From: Osmia lignaria lignaria
Taxonomy: Eukaryota > Arthropoda > Insecta > Hymenoptera > Megachilidae
Direction of reading: 5' to 3'
DNA: 64,000 bases
Assembly (NCBI RefSeq): GCF_051020975.1
Contig: NW_027478161.1
Span: 4,836,001 to 4,900,000, forward strand
The position numbers and the translations under genes are program-made. The notes beneath the pieces were generated by a model. The model searched no databases. It saw only the letters and a list, made by a program, of their open reading frames with translations, and was not told where the DNA came from. The first letter of the stretch is position 1, and each line of letters opens with the position of its first letter. Shown here one piece after another: positions 63,877 to 64,000 of this stretch.

Positions 63877-64000
63877 TTGCAGATTTATCTCAAGGGAAGG
63901 GGCCTGACGGACATATTTCGAGATATTTCTTCTTCTTGTTGTTCTTCTTCTGCACAGCTAAGCTGGAAGTGGCATTTGCAGCTCGCAATAGTGCAGAGTT
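63877..64000 (+). repeat. partial satellite monomer at right window edge
   Basis: The last 124 bases are the front of a monomer matching 57759 and 60013, with the same TTTCCGTGATATT lead-in. The array therefore continues past the right end of the window. Confidence 0.95.

Larger units (their letters stand above)
1..64000 (+). repeat. 322-bp tandem satellite DNA array, all head to tail
   Basis: The same 322-bp sequence recurs without interruption. The TTGCAGA phase mark occurs at 134, 456, 778, 1100 and so on to 63877, giving 198 complete monomers plus partial ends. All copies are in the same orientation and no non-satellite sequence interrupts them. One monomer counted by hand (26161-26482) has 125 G+C of 322, about 39%, and 10 CpG where about 12 are expected. 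Neighbouring monomers differ at a limited set of diagnostic sites, and blocks of 2 to 19 monomers are themselves repeated. Long homogeneous arrays with monomers near 160-180 bp or twice that are typical of eukaryotic centromeric or pericentromeric heterochromatin. The chromosomal location and the host are inferred, not seen. I do not recognise the family by name. Confidence 0.98.
57115..64000 (+). repeat. block VII: most divergent monomers, 19-mer organisation
   Basis: Subtype H has GATTCAGCTCAAAGGATCGG, TCTTCGTCTG and CTCGCAGAAAGG (57437, 58403, 61301, 63555). A second form has TTTATCTCGAGGG, GGAAGCGGC and GTTGTTGCGG (58081, 60335, 60979). A third has GACTTAATCCGAG with TTGTTCTTGTTGTGC (58725, 61623, 62589). 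A fourth has ATGCCATGGCTCGC and GATCTAATTC (59047, 61945, 62911). The last two have TAG or TAA near the start of the 74-codon frame. Differences between adjacent monomers are more numerous than in blocks I to III. Confidence 0.88.
57300..64000 (+). repeat. 6118-bp (19-monomer) higher-order repeat, second copy cut by window end
   Basis: The rear of the monomer at 57115 (AAATATCCCGATATATC, AACATGAATTGTAG, GGTCTGTTAACG), then 57437 and 57759, recur as the rear of 63233, then 63555 and 63877. The offset is exactly 6118 bp, or 19 monomers, and the corresponding 57437 and 63555 frames translate identically. The visible second copy is only about 0.6 kb long before the window ends. Confidence 0.85.

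Noticed and set aside
1..64000. CRISPR array
   Set aside because: The repeated unit is 322 bp with no short repeat/unique spacer alternation; the sequence between any two repeated motifs is itself repeated.
1..64000. Tandem 5S rRNA, snRNA or tRNA gene cluster
   Set aside because: A period near 300 bp would fit such clusters, but I see no 5S, U-snRNA or tRNA sequence in the monomer. GGCTTCGGAAC only loosely resembles a pol III B box and lacks a matching A box.
1..64000. Naming the host or the satellite family
   Set aside because: I do not recognise this 322-bp sequence reliably. An insect or other invertebrate is only a guess from composition and array style; a search of satellite libraries and raw read clusters would decide it.

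Overview
The whole window is one satellite DNA array. A single monomer of 322 bp is repeated head to tail in one orientation from base 1 to base 64000. I count 198 complete monomers between 134 and 63876, a 133-bp partial monomer on the left and a 124-bp partial on the right. Monomer phase is set here at the TTGCAGA motif (first occurrence at 134). Only seven monomers differ from 322 bp: six of 321 bp and one of 315 bp. I see no unique sequence, transposon, RNA gene, CRISPR array or credible protein gene.

The source is almost certainly a eukaryote, and this is probably centromeric, pericentromeric or other constitutive heterochromatin. Base composition is about 39% GC in one hand-counted monomer (26161-26482), and CpG is not depleted. 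An insect or other invertebrate is a reasonable guess, but nothing in the window fixes the taxon.

Layout by monomer subtype. (I) 1 to about 13.0 kb: mixed subtypes with 966-bp (3-mer) and 1932-bp (6-mer) higher-order repeats. (II) about 13.0-22.3 kb: a 9-monomer unit (2898 bp) and its 10-monomer derivative (3220 bp). (III) about 22.4-28.8 kb: a 4-monomer unit in full and shortened versions. (IV) about 28.8-33.9 kb: transition zone in which the subtype typical of the left half disappears (last typical copy at 31360). (V) about 33.9-47.1 kb: two new subtypes, with 4-mer and 5-mer duplications and a recombinant monomer. (VI) about 47.1-57.1 kb: an 8-mer unit (2575 bp) and many monomers carrying an in-frame TAG. 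(VII) about 57.1-64 kb: the most divergent monomers, with a 6118-bp (19-mer) periodicity that contains nested 2-, 3-, 7- and 9-mer duplications and is cut off by the window end.

Each monomer has internal structure: a 27-bp direct repeat 114 bp apart (24/27 identical), an 18-bp inverted repeat around an 85-bp A-rich segment, a 7-bp-stem hairpin, a near-perfect 14-bp palindrome and a pyrimidine tract. About 174 of 198 monomers keep a 74-codon open frame, but it normally starts at TTG, cannot continue between monomers (322 is not a multiple of 3), and is broken by stop codons that have themselves been amplified. I read it as a by-product of homogenised sequence, not a gene. The informative biology here is array evolution: nested amplification, unequal exchange and subtype turnover.
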